Source: Rikenellaceae bacterium (lineage in GTDB: Bacteria; Bacteroidota; Bacteroidia; Bacteroidales; Rikenellaceae). Taken from it: 64,000 nucleotides of DNA. The position numbers and the translations under genes are program-made. Of the stretch, positions 17,974 to 25,738 are shown in pieces (position 1 is the first letter of the stretch; every line of letters starts with the position of its first letter). The stretch spans positions 32,196-96,195 of the forward strand of contig SUZW01000007.1 in NCBI GenBank assembly GCA_015059685.1. Direction: 5' to 3'. Under the pieces are notes generated by a model. That model was not told the DNA's origin. It searched no databases and saw nothing but the letters and a program-made list of their open reading frames with translations.

Positions 17974-18490
17974 TGGAGCTTGGTTGCCCTGTCGGTCTGC
18001 CCTGGAAACGGGGATTAACCATAAAATCGACCCCCTCGATAATCTCTTTGGCGATGTCACGCACACTGCGAGGTGTCGCCTCGCCCGAGATGTTTGCCGA
18101 GGTCGATACTATCGGCTTGCCGAACTTGTAGAGCAACTTCTGACAAAACTCGTGGTCGGGAACTCGCACGCCCAAAGTCTTTGTCTCGGGGATGAGGTTT
18201 GCCGCTACGCCCGAAGCACCCGGGAGTATGAGCGTGAGAGGCTTGGTCGCCATCTCCATAACCTCGAAGGCGATGCCCGGAGCCTTATCGACATAGCGTA
18301 CCACCATATCGGCATCACGGCACAAGACAAGCATCGAGTGTTTCTCCTCGCTACGCTTCAAGGCGTAAATCTTTGCCACGGCCTCTGCGTTTGTGGCGTC
18401 ACAACCTATGCCCCATACCGTGTCGGTGGGGTAGAGTATTATGCCCCCTTTGCGGAGGACCTCGATGGCAAGTTGTATCTCTCTATCCAT
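17927..18490 (-). CDS. L-threonylcarbamoyladenylate synthase (TsaC/Sua5/YciO family)
   Basis: A 187-residue cytoplasmic protein of the YrdC-like fold. It starts IQLAIEVLRKGG and has PTDTVWGIGCDATN (about 22-35), KRSEEKHSMLVLC (about 46-58) and STSANISGE (about 138-146), all family motifs. TsaC makes threonylcarbamoyl-AMP from Thr, bicarbonate and ATP for the t6A modification of ANN-decoding tRNAs. YciO paralogues share these motifs, so the exact role is slightly uncertain. It is read from the same transcript as the glyoxalase gene, 3 bases downstream. Confidence 0.9.
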   Translation of the reverse strand: MDREIQLAIEVLRKGGIILYPTDTVWGIGCDATNAEAVAKIYALKRSEEKHSMLVLCRDADMVVRYVDKAPGIAFEVMEMATKPLTLILPGASGVAANLIPETKTLGVRVPDHEFCQKLLYKFGKPIVSTSANISGEATPRSVRDIAKEIIEGVDFMVNPRFQGRPTGQPSSIIAFGERGEVKILRE

Positions 18491-18493
18491 TGC

Positions 18494-18871
18494 CTACTTT
18501 TTAGGGAGTACCTCAATCCAATAGTCGTCGGGGTCGTTGATGAAGTAGAGTCCCATTTTATGGTTCTCGTAGCAGATGCAGCCCATCTCACGGTGGTACT
18601 CACGAATGGCGTCGTAGTCGCCCTCCAAACGCAGGCAGAGGTGTGTTTCGTTGTCACCGAGTTCGTATGCACCCTCCTTGTCACGAAGCCAGGTAAGCTC
18701 CAGGAAGAAGTGGCCGCTGTCGTCGCCCAGATAGACCAAGATGAACGAGCCGTCGGAAGCCTCCTTGCGCTTTACCTCCTTGAGGCCGAGGGCCTTGTCG
18801 TAGAATGCGAGGCTGCGCTCCAAGTCGGTGACATTTATGTTCATGTGGTCGAATGTGCTTTTAATCTCCAT
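18494..18871 (-). CDS. Glyoxalase/VOC-family protein, probable lactoylglutathione lyase type
   Basis: A 125-residue protein of the vicinal-oxygen-chelate fold, the length of a single glyoxalase I subunit. Metal-ligand positions are plausible at His in TFDHMNINV (about 8), Glu in FFLELTW (about 56), His in ETHLCLRL (about 75) and Glu in YWIEVLPKK at the C-terminus. The true start is the ATG at 18871 (MEIKST), since the longer frame crosses the promoter region. The usual role is detoxifying methylglyoxal adducts. It precedes tsaC by 3 bases and is divergent from the YebC-type gene. Confidence 0.85.
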   Translation of the reverse strand: MEIKSTFDHMNINVTDLERSLAFYDKALGLKEVKRKEASDGSFILVYLGDDSGHFFLELTWLRDKEGAYELGDNETHLCLRLEGDYDAIREYHREMGCICYENHKMGLYFINDPDDYWIEVLPKK

Positions 18872-18905
18872 AGTAAAAAAACAGTTGTTAGTATTGTTAT
18901 CTGCA

Positions 18906-18913
18906 CAAAGGTA
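18906..18913 (-). promoter_or_regulatory. -7 box of the glyoxalase-tsaC operon
   Basis: TACCTTTG on the minus strand (complement of 18906-18913) fits TAnnTTTG and lies 34 bases before the glyoxalase ATG. No good -33 TTG lies at the standard distance. Confidence 0.5.
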
Positions 18914-18934
18914 AGAAAAAACTTTGTTTTTTGA

Positions 18935-18965
18935 TTGACAATTTCGACAAAAAGTTATAATTTTG
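18935..18965 (+). promoter_or_regulatory. Promoter of the YebC-type gene
   Basis: TTG at 18935-18937, a 20-base spacer and TAATTTTG at 18958-18965 match the Bacteroidetes consensus. The gene's ATG is at 19038, leaving a leader of about 65 nt. Confidence 0.65.
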
Positions 18966-19037
18966 TGGGTTGTAATGGTAAATAGGGTGATTGTGCCCGA
19001 TAGCATAGAGTCAATAAATCAAAAATATAATAGAACA

Positions 19038-19754
19038 ATGGGAAGAGCTTTTGAGTATCGCAAAGCGCGAAAGATGAAGAGATGGGGCCACATGGCTCGT
19101 GTCTTTACGAAGATTGGTAAGGAGATTGAAATCGCAGTTAAGGCGGGTGGTAGCGATCCGTCGGCAAATACTCGTCTGCGTATCTTGATGCAGAACGCCA
19201 AGGCCGAGAATATGCCGAAGGAGAATGTCGAGCGTGCCATCAAGCGTGCGACCGAGAAGGATGCAGCCGACTACAAGGAGGTGGTATATGAGGGATATGG
19301 CCCTCACGGTGTAGCCTTCCTCGTGGAGACTGCGACCGACAACACAAACCGCACCGTAGCAAATATCCGTATGTACTTCAATAAGTGCGGTGGCGCACTC
19401 GGTAACTCGGGCTCGGTGGGCTTTATGTTCGAGCATAAGTGCGTATTCAAGTTCAAGGCCGAGGGCGTAGATCCCGAGGAGCTCGAGCTCGAGATGATTG
19501 ACCTCGGTGTAGATGAGTTCTATGTTGAGGAGGATGGTATCAGCGTATATGCAGCGTACGAGTCGTTTGGTGCAATTCAGAAGTGGCTCGATGAGCAGGG
19601 TTACGAGATTGTATCGGGTGAGTCGGTGCGTATCCCTACCGACACGAAGGAACTTGATGCCGAGGGCAGAGAGTCTGTCGAGCGACTTGTCGAGAAGCTC
19701 GAGGAGGATGACGATGTGGTGAATGTTTACCACACAATGGCCGAGGAGGAGTAG
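19038..19754 (+). CDS. YebC/PmpR-family protein (TACO1-like)
   Basis: A 238-residue protein starting MGRAFEYRKARKMKRWGHMA, the conserved YebC N-terminus in Bacteroidetes. Further family segments are GGSDPSANTRLR, AENMPKENVERAIKRAT and YEGYGPHGVA (residues about 40-90). Family members were annotated as transcription regulators, and more recent work links them to translation of difficult proline stretches; both are family knowledge, not visible here. The ATG at 19038 is chosen over an upstream in-frame start because it begins at the conserved domain. Length is normal. Confidence 0.92.
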   Translation: MGRAFEYRKARKMKRWGHMARVFTKIGKEIEIAVKAGGSDPSANTRLRILMQNAKAENMPKENVERAIKRATEKDAADYKEVVYEGYGPHGVAFLVETATDNTNRTVANIRMYFNKCGGALGNSGSVGFMFEHKCVFKFKAEGVDPEELELEMIDLGVDEFYVEEDGISVYAAYESFGAIQKWLDEQGYEIVSGESVRIPTDTKELDAEGRESVERLVEKLEEDDDVVNVYHTMAEEE

Positions 19755-19803
19755 TGTTTCGGTGACTTTGAAGACTAAAACCAACAAAAAAATATAAACC
19801 ATT

Positions 19804-21717
19804 ATGAACAGTAAATATGCTTTGCCAAAGGATGGTGGCTTGATAGCAGATGTTGCGCTACAGGAGCTTACACAGCGTTTCGAGAGAATAGCAACACGAG
19901 TTTACGAGAACGAGTATGATGGTGTGAACTATGTTGCCGACAACATTGTTGCAGCAATCGGTGCGCACAAGGCCGATAGACCTTTTGCTCTCGGTTTGAC
20001 TACAGGTAAGACACCGCTTGGACTCTATCGTGAGTTGGTACGACGCTACAACAAGGGCGAGGTGAGCTTTGCAAATGTGGCAGTCTATAGCCTCGACGAG
20101 TTCTACCCTATAACCCCTGCCGAGGCGCAGAGCCGCAACTATCGTATCCACGAGGAGTTGCTCGACCATGTCGATATCCGCCCCGAGAATATCAACTTCC
20201 CTGATGGCACGCTCCCACGCGAGCAGCTGTCAAAGTTCTGTGCTGCCTATGGTCACAACAAAATCGACTTGATGATTGTAGGTGTTGGTGAGGATGGTCA
20301 GGTGGGCTTCAATGAGATTGGCTCGCACGCCAACTCGAAGACTCGCCTTGTTCAGCTCTCGTATCAGTCCCGCAAGGTGCAGTCGGGTGCCTTTGGAGGT
20401 TTGGAGAACACTCCGAAGATGGCTATCACGATGGGTATCCACACCATTATGAAGGCTGACCGTGTTATAATGATGGCCTGGGGTGAGGACAAGGCGAAGA
20501 TTATGAGCCGTGTTATCGAGGGCGAGGTTACATCGCAGGTTCCAGCATCGTACTTGCAGAACCACTCGGATATCGAGGTGGTAATTGACGAGGGTGCAGC
20601 ATCGCAGCTCACTCGTGTGCAGACCCCTTGGTTGGTTGGCCCTTGTCAGTGGACACCAAAGTTTACCCGCAAGGCTGTGGTATGGCTCTGCGGTGTGGTA
20701 AAGAAGCCTATCTTGAAGCTCACATATCAGGACTACCTCGAGAACTCTCTTGGTGAGCTCTTGGAGCAGGGTCGCACCTACGACCAGATAAATATCGATG
20801 TCTTCAACGACTTGCAGCACACTATCACGGGTTGGCCGGGTGGTAAGCCAAACGCTGATGACTCGACACGCCCTGTGAAGTCCACTCCGTTCCCAAAGAA
20901 TGTGATTGTCTTCTCGCCACACCCAGACGATGATGTTATCTCGATGGGTGGTACATTTATCCGACTCGTGCAGCAGGGACACAATGTCCATGTGGCCTAC
21001 GAGACCTCGGGTAATGTGGCCGTACACGACGATGTGGTGTTGCAGCACATGGATGCAGCACACGAGCTTGGCTTTGCCGATGAGTTTGCCAAGGTCGAGG
21101 AGATCGTCAAGAGCAAGAAGGCCGGAGAGCCTGAGCCACGAGCATTGCTCAACTTGAAGGGTGCAATTCGTCGTGCCGAGGCTCGTTCAGCGGTGCGTTC
21201 GTTTGGCTTGAACCCCGACACCAACGCCCACTTCTTGAACTTGCCGTTCTACGAGAGTGGAGGCATCCGCAAGAACCCATTTACACAGGCCGATATCGAT
21301 ATCGTAGTGAAGCTGTTGCGTGATGTTAAACCTCATCAGATATACGCAGCGGGTGACCTTTCGGACCCACACGGCACACACCGCACCTGTATCGAGATTG
21401 TCTTGGAGGCTATCGAGGTGGTGAAGGGCGACGAGTGGTTCAAGGATTGCCACCTGTGGCTCTATCGTGGTGCTTGGATGGAGTGGGATCTCGGCTCGGT
21501 GGATATGGCAGTGCCATTGTCGCCAAACGAGATTATCGTGAAGCGTCATGCCATCTATCGTCACCTCTCGCAGAAGGATATCGTGCCATTCCCTGGCGAC
21601 GACCCACGCGAGTTCTGGCAGCGTAGCGAGGACCGTACGCAGACCACTGCAAAGCAGTATAATGACCTCGGTATGGCCGAGTATCAGGCTATTGAGGTAT
21701 TTGTAAGAATGTTTTAA
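19804..21717 (+). CDS. NagB-like isomerase/deaminase fused to PIG-L deacetylase domain
   Basis: A 637-residue two-domain protein. Residues about 15-290 are a glucosamine-6-phosphate deaminase/isomerase domain (GLTTGKTPLGLY, YSLDEFYPI with Asp98, GVGEDGQVGFNE). Residues about 365-600 are a PIG-L/LmbE deacetylase domain with the zinc motif SPHPDDD (371-377) and DPHGTHRT (about 518). In the first domain the catalytic His of the usual DGHxxFNE motif is replaced by Gln166, so it may be inactive or altered as a deaminase. Such long NagB forms are found in Bacteroidetes. It sits 19 bases before a canonical nagB, suggesting deacetylation of N-acetylhexosamine derivatives coupled to deamination. Confidence 0.9.
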   Translation: MNSKYALPKDGGLIADVALQELTQRFERIATRVYENEYDGVNYVADNIVAAIGAHKADRPFALGLTTGKTPLGLYRELVRRYNKGEVSFANVAVYSLDEFYPITPAEAQSRNYRIHEELLDHVDIRPENINFPDGTLPREQLSKFCAAYGHNKIDLMIVGVGEDGQVGFNEIGSHANSKTRLVQLSYQSRKVQSGAFGGLENTPKMAITMGIHTIMKADRVIMMAWGEDKAKIMSRVIEGEVTSQVPASYLQNHSDIEVVIDEGAASQLTRVQTPWLVGPCQWTPKFTRKAVVWLCGVVKKPILKLTYQDYLENSLGELLEQGRTYDQINIDVFNDLQHTITGWPGGKPNADDSTRPVKSTPFPKNVIVFSPHPDDDVISMGGTFIRLVQQGHNVHVAYETSGNVAVHDDVVLQHMDAAHELGFADEFAKVEEIVKSKKAGEPEPRALLNLKGAIRRAEARSAVRSFGLNPDTNAHFLNLPFYESGGIRKNPFTQADIDIVVKLLRDVKPHQIYAAGDLSDPHGTHRTCIEIVLEAIEVVKGDEWFKDCHLWLYRGAWMEWDLGSVDMAVPLSPNEIIVKRHAIYRHLSQKDIVPFPGDDPREFWQRSEDRTQTTAKQYNDLGMAEYQAIEVFVRMF

Positions 21718-21736
21718 CACCAAAAAATAGAGAATT

Positions 21737-22525
21737 ATGAGACTTATTATTCAGGACAATCAGAAAGATGCAGGCCGTTGGGCTGCGGAGTACATCGTAA
21801 AGCGTATCAACGAGAAGGAGGCTGCAGGTGGTCGTTTCGTGCTTGGCTTGCCTACAGGCTCGACACCTCTTACAACCTACGCTCGCCTTATCGAGCTCTA
21901 CAAGGAGGGTAAGGTGTCGTTCAAGAATGTCGTAACATTCAATATGGACGAGTATGTTGGTCTTCCAGAGGAGCACCCAGAGAGCTACCACTCGTTTATG
22001 CACAACACCTTCTTCAAGCATGTGGATATCAACCCTGCAAATGTGAACATCCTCAATGGCAACGCACCTGACCTTGCAAAGGAGTGCGAGGAGTACGAGG
22101 CAAAGATGGTTGCTGCGGGCGGTATCGACCTCTTCTTGGGTGGTATCGGTGAGGACGGACACTTGGCTTTCAACGAGCCATTCTCGTCGCTCAACTCGCG
22201 CACTCGCGTTAAGACCTTGACCTACGACACACTGCTCGTGAACTCTCGTTTCTTCGACAACGATGTAAACAAGGTGCCAAAGCAGGCTATGTCGGTTGGT
22301 GTTGCTACCGTATTGGCTGCCAAGGAGGTTATCATCCTCGCATTCGGTCACAAGAAGGCGCAGGCGTTGCACCACTGCATCGAGGGTGCCTACTCGCATG
22401 TATATACCGCTTCGGCTATCCAGACTCACCCACACGGTATCGTAGTCTGCGACGAGGAGGCAACCGTAGAGTTGAAGGTCGGTACCTACCGCTACTTCAA
22501 GGATATCGAGAAGGATAACTTGTAG
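21737..22525 (+). CDS. nagB: Glucosamine-6-phosphate deaminase
   Basis: A 262-residue canonical NagB that converts glucosamine-6-phosphate to fructose-6-phosphate and ammonia in the cytoplasm. Catalytic residues match the family: Asp71 in NMDEYVGLP, Asp140 and His142 in [11 protein letters not shown], and Glu147. The phosphate-binding [13 protein letters not shown] is at 36-48. It is cotranscribed behind the NagB/PIG-L fusion gene and is followed by a strong terminator. Its intact active site contrasts with the Gln-substituted upstream paralogue. Confidence 0.96.
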   Translation: MRLIIQDNQKDAGRWAAEYIVKRINEKEAAGGRFVLGLPTGSTPLTTYARLIELYKEGKVSFKNVVTFNMDEYVGLPEEHPESYHSFMHNTFFKHVDINPANVNILNGNAPDLAKECEEYEAKMVAAGGIDLFLGGIGEDGHLAFNEPFSSLNSRTRVKTLTYDTLLVNSRFFDNDVNKVPKQAMSVGVATVLAAKEVIILAFGHKKAQALHHCIEGAYSHVYTASAIQTHPHGIVVCDEEATVELKVGTYRYFKDIEKDNL

Positions 22526-22547
22526 TATTTGACTCTAAAGATAATGC

Positions 22548-22581
22548 AAGGGGCTGTTCCGCAACGGAACGGCCCCTTTTG
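22548..22581 (+). terminator. Rho-independent terminator after nagB
   Basis: GGGGCTGTTCCG, loop CAA, CGGAACGGCCCC, followed by TTTT: a 12-bp GC-rich stem with one G-U pair. It begins 23 bases after the nagB stop codon. Confidence 0.9.
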
Positions 22582-22806
22582 GTTGGTGGGGACTCTGACC
22601 ATCATCACGGCGCCAAGAAAGATGGCATTTAATGGCAGCGCAGTCTGCGACTGCTTAATGGCAAAGCGCAGAAAGCTGCAACAAAAAAGCGTAAACGCCT
22701 GCCATTCAGCGACCAACGGGAGCGATTGCCATTCAGTGAGCGTTAGCGAACGCCTGCCATTCAATGCCATTACCCCTGCGCCTTGACCACCTCAAGAGTC
22801 ACCCCC
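22582..22806. repeat. Mosaic repeat element, copy A (AATGGCA subfamily)
   Basis: A bounded intergenic element. The left end is TGGGGACTCTGA (22587-22598), and the right end is the imperfect inverse, TGCGCCTTGACCACCTC then AAGAGTC (22777-22800). Inside, mini-palindromes such as GCAGTCTGCGACTGC (22640-22654) and GCGACCAACGGGAGC (22709-22723) are joined by TTAATGGCA spacers in the left half and TTGCCATTCA spacers in the right half. No ORF is credible. It is about 77% alike by eye in layout to copy B at 39451-39694. Confidence 0.8.
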
Positions 22807-22809
22807 AAA

Positions 22810-22834
22810 CAAAAAAGGGTTGCCGAAGCAACCC
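22810..22834 (-). terminator. Terminator of the sigma-factor transcript
   Basis: On the minus strand: GGGTTGC, loop TTCG, GCAACCC, then TTTTTT. It is a perfect stem with a stable tetraloop and T tract, 18 bases after the stop codon of the 44-residue ORF. Confidence 0.92.
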
Positions 22835-22852
22835 TCCCACAAATTAACCCTC

Positions 22853-22987
22853 TTATGCCTCTGACCGCAGGACTGTACTTAATACCGAGTCCAAATAGAG
22901 CAACTCTGCGTCACCGCAAATCACATGCTCGATAAACAGATCCTCGTCAAAGACATTCGTTAATACCCGATTGTCGATATTCTCCAT
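22853..22987 (-). CDS. Small acidic 44-residue protein behind the ECF sigma factor
   Basis: A short frame starts at the ATG at 22987 (MENIDNRVLTNVFDED) and ends in LRSEA. It encodes 44 residues, rich in Asp/Glu, without a membrane segment. It lies 68 bases after the sigma-factor stop and 18 bases before the strong terminator, so it fills the operon's tail and is certainly transcribed if the sigma factor is. I do not recognise a family. Its position suggests a small accessory or antagonist of the sigma factor, but that is speculation; it could also be non-coding 3' sequence. Confidence 0.55.
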   Translation of the reverse strand: MENIDNRVLTNVFDEDLFIEHVICGDAELLYLDSVLSTVLRSEA

Positions 22988-23055
22988 AGGCAGACATCTT
23001 TTAGTTAGAACTTCCGACTACTAAACGAACATCGCAGGTATTTTATTGTCGAAAT

Positions 23056-23640
23056 TTAGCACAAAACTAAATTTTTCTCCTTAACCATTCGCCGAATGTT
23101 TATCAGCGCATAACGCATACGCCCAAGGGCAGTGTTGATGCTGACATCGGTATGCTCGGCAATCTCCTTAAAACTCTTACCCTCGAAGTAACGCATCTTC
23201 ACAACCTCACGCTGCTCCTCGGGCAACATCTCGACCAACGCCCGCACCTCGGCGGCTGTTTGGTCAGATATTATGCCATCTTCGACAGACTGCTCCGCAA
23301 AATTGGTTGTTCCCAAGATGTCGTAGCCCGCACTTGCCTCGGTTATGGTCCGTACCTGTTTCTGCGCACGGAAGTAGTCCAATACCCGGTTGCGTGCTAT
23401 TCGCATCAGCCATGGGAGAAAACGACCTTTGTCGGTGTAACGACCCTCGTCTATAACCTTCACAACCTTAATCAACACCTCCTGCAAGAGGTCGTCGGCC
23501 ACATCATTGTCCTTGACCATCATACGGATATAATCCCTTATGCGACGGTGGTGGCGCTCCAAAAGTTGAGAAATAGCTTCACGATTGCCCTGCTGGTAAC
23601 GCTCCAACAAAGCTTGGTCGCTTAACATCTTGTTGTTCAT
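23056..23640 (-). CDS. ECF-type sigma-70 family RNA polymerase sigma factor
   Basis: A 194-residue sigma factor with region 2 (residues about 22-95; DYIRMMVKDNDVADDLLQEV, GRFLPWLMRIARNRVLDYFR) and region 4 (about 125-185; LPEEQREVVKMRYFEGKSFKEIA then TSINTALGRMRYA-like HTH). The start at 23640 is supported by AAGGAG six bases upstream on the minus strand. No anti-sigma factor gene adjoins it; the only downstream ORF is the 44-residue protein. It should direct transcription of an extracytoplasmic or stress regulon that cannot be identified here. Confidence 0.93.
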   Translation of the reverse strand: MNNKMLSDQALLERYQQGNREAISQLLERHHRRIRDYIRMMVKDNDVADDLLQEVLIKVVKVIDEGRYTDKGRFLPWLMRIARNRVLDYFRAQKQVRTITEASAGYDILGTTNFAEQSVEDGIISDQTAAEVRALVEMLPEEQREVVKMRYFEGKSFKEIAEHTDVSINTALGRMRYALINIRRMVKEKNLVLC

Positions 23641-23956
23641 ACTCTTCTCCTTTCTAAAATGTAGTTCAAAGAGTAGAAGTTCTGTCGATAGGCAATAAAT
23701 TTTTAGTTAAACATTTTGCTCATTTTGTGAAAACAGAACCGTCAGGAACTACTTTCACGACTGCAAGATACGCAGTTTTATTCAAAATCCCAAATCGCTA
23801 CAACTACTCTGCGCATATTACATATCGTCGAAAAATATGCAAGAATAGTGCCTAAATTGCGTTTTAGGGGCGATTTTCTGTAAAAATACGGATGTATATG
23901 CGGTGGCGAATTGACCAAACAAGGCGGTGAAATAACCACTTTCTACGCAATATTAG
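23641..23956. other. Intergenic region upstream of the sigma factor, nothing definite
   Basis: About 316 bases between the sigma-factor start and the 3' end of the CDF gene. It presumably carries the sigma-factor promoter, but I find no TAnnTTTG box at a sensible distance on the minus strand, which could mean an autoregulated ECF promoter. No ORF or RNA gene is evident. Confidence 0.4.
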
Positions 23957-24847
23957 CTACTTCATCGGTTCGATATGTATGGCCACGGCAGTCTGTTGGC
24001 CAAATCGGTTGCGTAGGCGTTGCTCTATATCTCGGGATATCTCGTGCGAGGCGTGTACTGTCATCGAGCCATCGACACGGATATGCACCTCGATAGCGAT
24101 ATTTGAACCAATGCTGCGAGTGCGTAGGTTGTGCGGTTTATGCACATTCGGTGTTGCCGAGATTATGGCGAGTATCTCCTCCTCGACCTCTGCGGGCAGG
24201 CTCTTCTCGAGAAGCTCGGCTATGGCAGTACGGCACAAGTTTATGGCCACCTTCATGATAAGTGCCGCCACAACAATGGCCGCTATAGGGTCGGCAATGC
24301 GCCACTTCTCGCCAAGGAAGTAGGCACACCCGATACCGAGCAGTGCCCCAATCGAGGAGAGGGCGTCGCTGCGGTGGTGCCACGCATTGGCTATAACCGA
24401 AGGGCTATCGAGTTTGCGGCCTACACGCATGGAGTATTGGTAGAGAGCCTCCTTTGCTACGATGGATACTGCAGCTGCGATGATGGCGATGATGCCCGGT
24501 CGAGGCAACACCTCGCCTGCAACTACAGCCGATATCTTTTCGACACTCTCGACCAAAAGCTCTACACCTACGGCAAGTAACACCACGCCTATAATCAGCG
24601 AGGCGAGGGTTTCGTACTTGCCGTGGCCCCAATCGTGGTCGTCGTCACGGGGCTTGGCACTGATGCGGACAAAGAGCAGAACAACGATGTCGGTGGCGAA
24701 GTCCGATGCCGAGTGCACAGCGTCGGCAACCATAGCTCCGCTTCGCCCCACAATACCCGCTACGAGCTTGAAGACAAAGAGTACTATGTTCAAAAACATA
24801 CCGAGTAGTGTTACTCGGTATATTGTGTGTGTTCGTTGGTCTGCCAT
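23957..24847 (-). CDS. Cation diffusion facilitator family metal exporter
   Basis: A 296-residue inner-membrane protein with about six transmembrane helices and a cytoplasmic C-terminal domain (from about residue 205; AEVEEEILAIISATPNVHKPHN). Metal-site motifs are DAVHSASDFATD (D42, H45, D49) in helix 2 and NAWHHRSDALSS (about 158-169) in helix 5, with HDWGHGKYET between helices 2 and 3. It probably exports Zn2+, Fe2+ or a similar divalent ion in exchange for protons. It is the last gene of a proS-GDSL-CDF run with 12- and 15-base gaps. Confidence 0.92.
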   Translation of the reverse strand: MADQRTHTIYRVTLLGMFLNIVLFVFKLVAGIVGRSGAMVADAVHSASDFATDIVVLLFVRISAKPRDDDHDWGHGKYETLASLIIGVVLLAVGVELLVESVEKISAVVAGEVLPRPGIIAIIAAAVSIVAKEALYQYSMRVGRKLDSPSVIANAWHHRSDALSSIGALLGIGCAYFLGEKWRIADPIAAIVVAALIMKVAINLCRTAIAELLEKSLPAEVEEEILAIISATPNVHKPHNLRTRSIGSNIAIEVHIRVDGSMTVHASHEISRDIEQRLRNRFGQQTAVAIHIEPMK

Positions 24848-24862
24848 ACTATATTATATATA

Positions 24863-25726
24863 TTAGTCAAACTTTGCGGGATACCCCAACAATTGGTATG
24901 CCAACGCCTGTGCCATGCGTAGATGACCTGCGCTATTCGGGTGCAGTCGGTCTATTCGCTTGCCACCCGTCTTCTTGCTCCTCTCGAGAGATGGTCTGCG
25001 CCAATATGGCTTGCTTGCATCCGACAACGGATAGAGTCCGCAGATGGAGTTCAAATCTATAACGGGTACAGCCCACACGCTTCCCGCCTCCTTCACCACA
25101 TCGACATAGGCATCTATATACTCGCCTGCGCCATTGGCGTAGAGCTCGTTGGGCTGGATGTTTCTATCGCTCAAAAAGGCGTCGCCACGATGTATCGGTG
25201 TGAGCAGGATAATCTGCTTGGTAGGGTAGGCCTCCTTCAGCTTCGACATTGCGATGTTGATGCGGCCACGCACCGTCTTGTTGTCCATCAAAATCGTGCG
25301 CCTCTTGCGCTGTGCCACGACGCTCGACTTCGAGCCCTTGGGGCCTGTAACCTCGACCTCGACAACCTTCTCCGAGAACCACTCTCCGAGGGGAACACTT
25401 GCGTTGTAGTCGTTGGTGCCGATAAATATCATTATCGCATCGACCTCCTGACCGTGCTCCTTGATAAGCTTGTCGGTCTGCCCAGGTATCTGACTCCACT
25501 TGTGGCCACTGATGCCATAGACAAACGACTCTATGCCAAGTATCTCCTCGAGGTACGACCAATAGGTCTCGTTCTGCCCCTTCTCGACCTGGCGTTTGTC
25601 GGTTATCGAGTCACCGAGGTAGGCCACACGGGCACCACGCCACTGACTCTTAATCTCCGCCTTTGGCTTTGCCTCGGTGGCAAAGGTCAGACACAACAAC
25701 GCTACAACTATCGCAAGACGCTTCAT
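24863..25726 (-). CDS. Exported SGNH/GDSL hydrolase
   Basis: A 287-residue protein with a signal peptide (MKRLAIVVALLCLTFATEA). SGNH blocks are present: AYLGDSITD (block I, Ser about 40), GISGHKW (block II Gly), FIGTNDYN (block III) and DRLHPNSAGH (block V with catalytic Asp and His). These enzymes are periplasmic or surface esterases acting on acyl groups of lipids or acetylated glycans; the substrate here is unknown. It lies 12 bases after proS. Confidence 0.88.
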   Translation of the reverse strand: MKRLAIVVALLCLTFATEAKPKAEIKSQWRGARVAYLGDSITDKRQVEKGQNETYWSYLEEILGIESFVYGISGHKWSQIPGQTDKLIKEHGQEVDAIMIFIGTNDYNASVPLGEWFSEKVVEVEVTGPKGSKSSVVAQRKRRTILMDNKTVRGRINIAMSKLKEAYPTKQIILLTPIHRGDAFLSDRNIQPNELYANGAGEYIDAYVDVVKEAGSVWAVPVIDLNSICGLYPLSDASKPYWRRPSLERSKKTGGKRIDRLHPNSAGHLRMAQALAYQLLGYPAKFD

Positions 25727-25738
25727 AGTAGCAATCTT

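Noticed and set aside
22529..22786. 85-codon open frame after nagB
   Set aside because: It runs through a terminator and element A, and its residues only reflect the repeat words.
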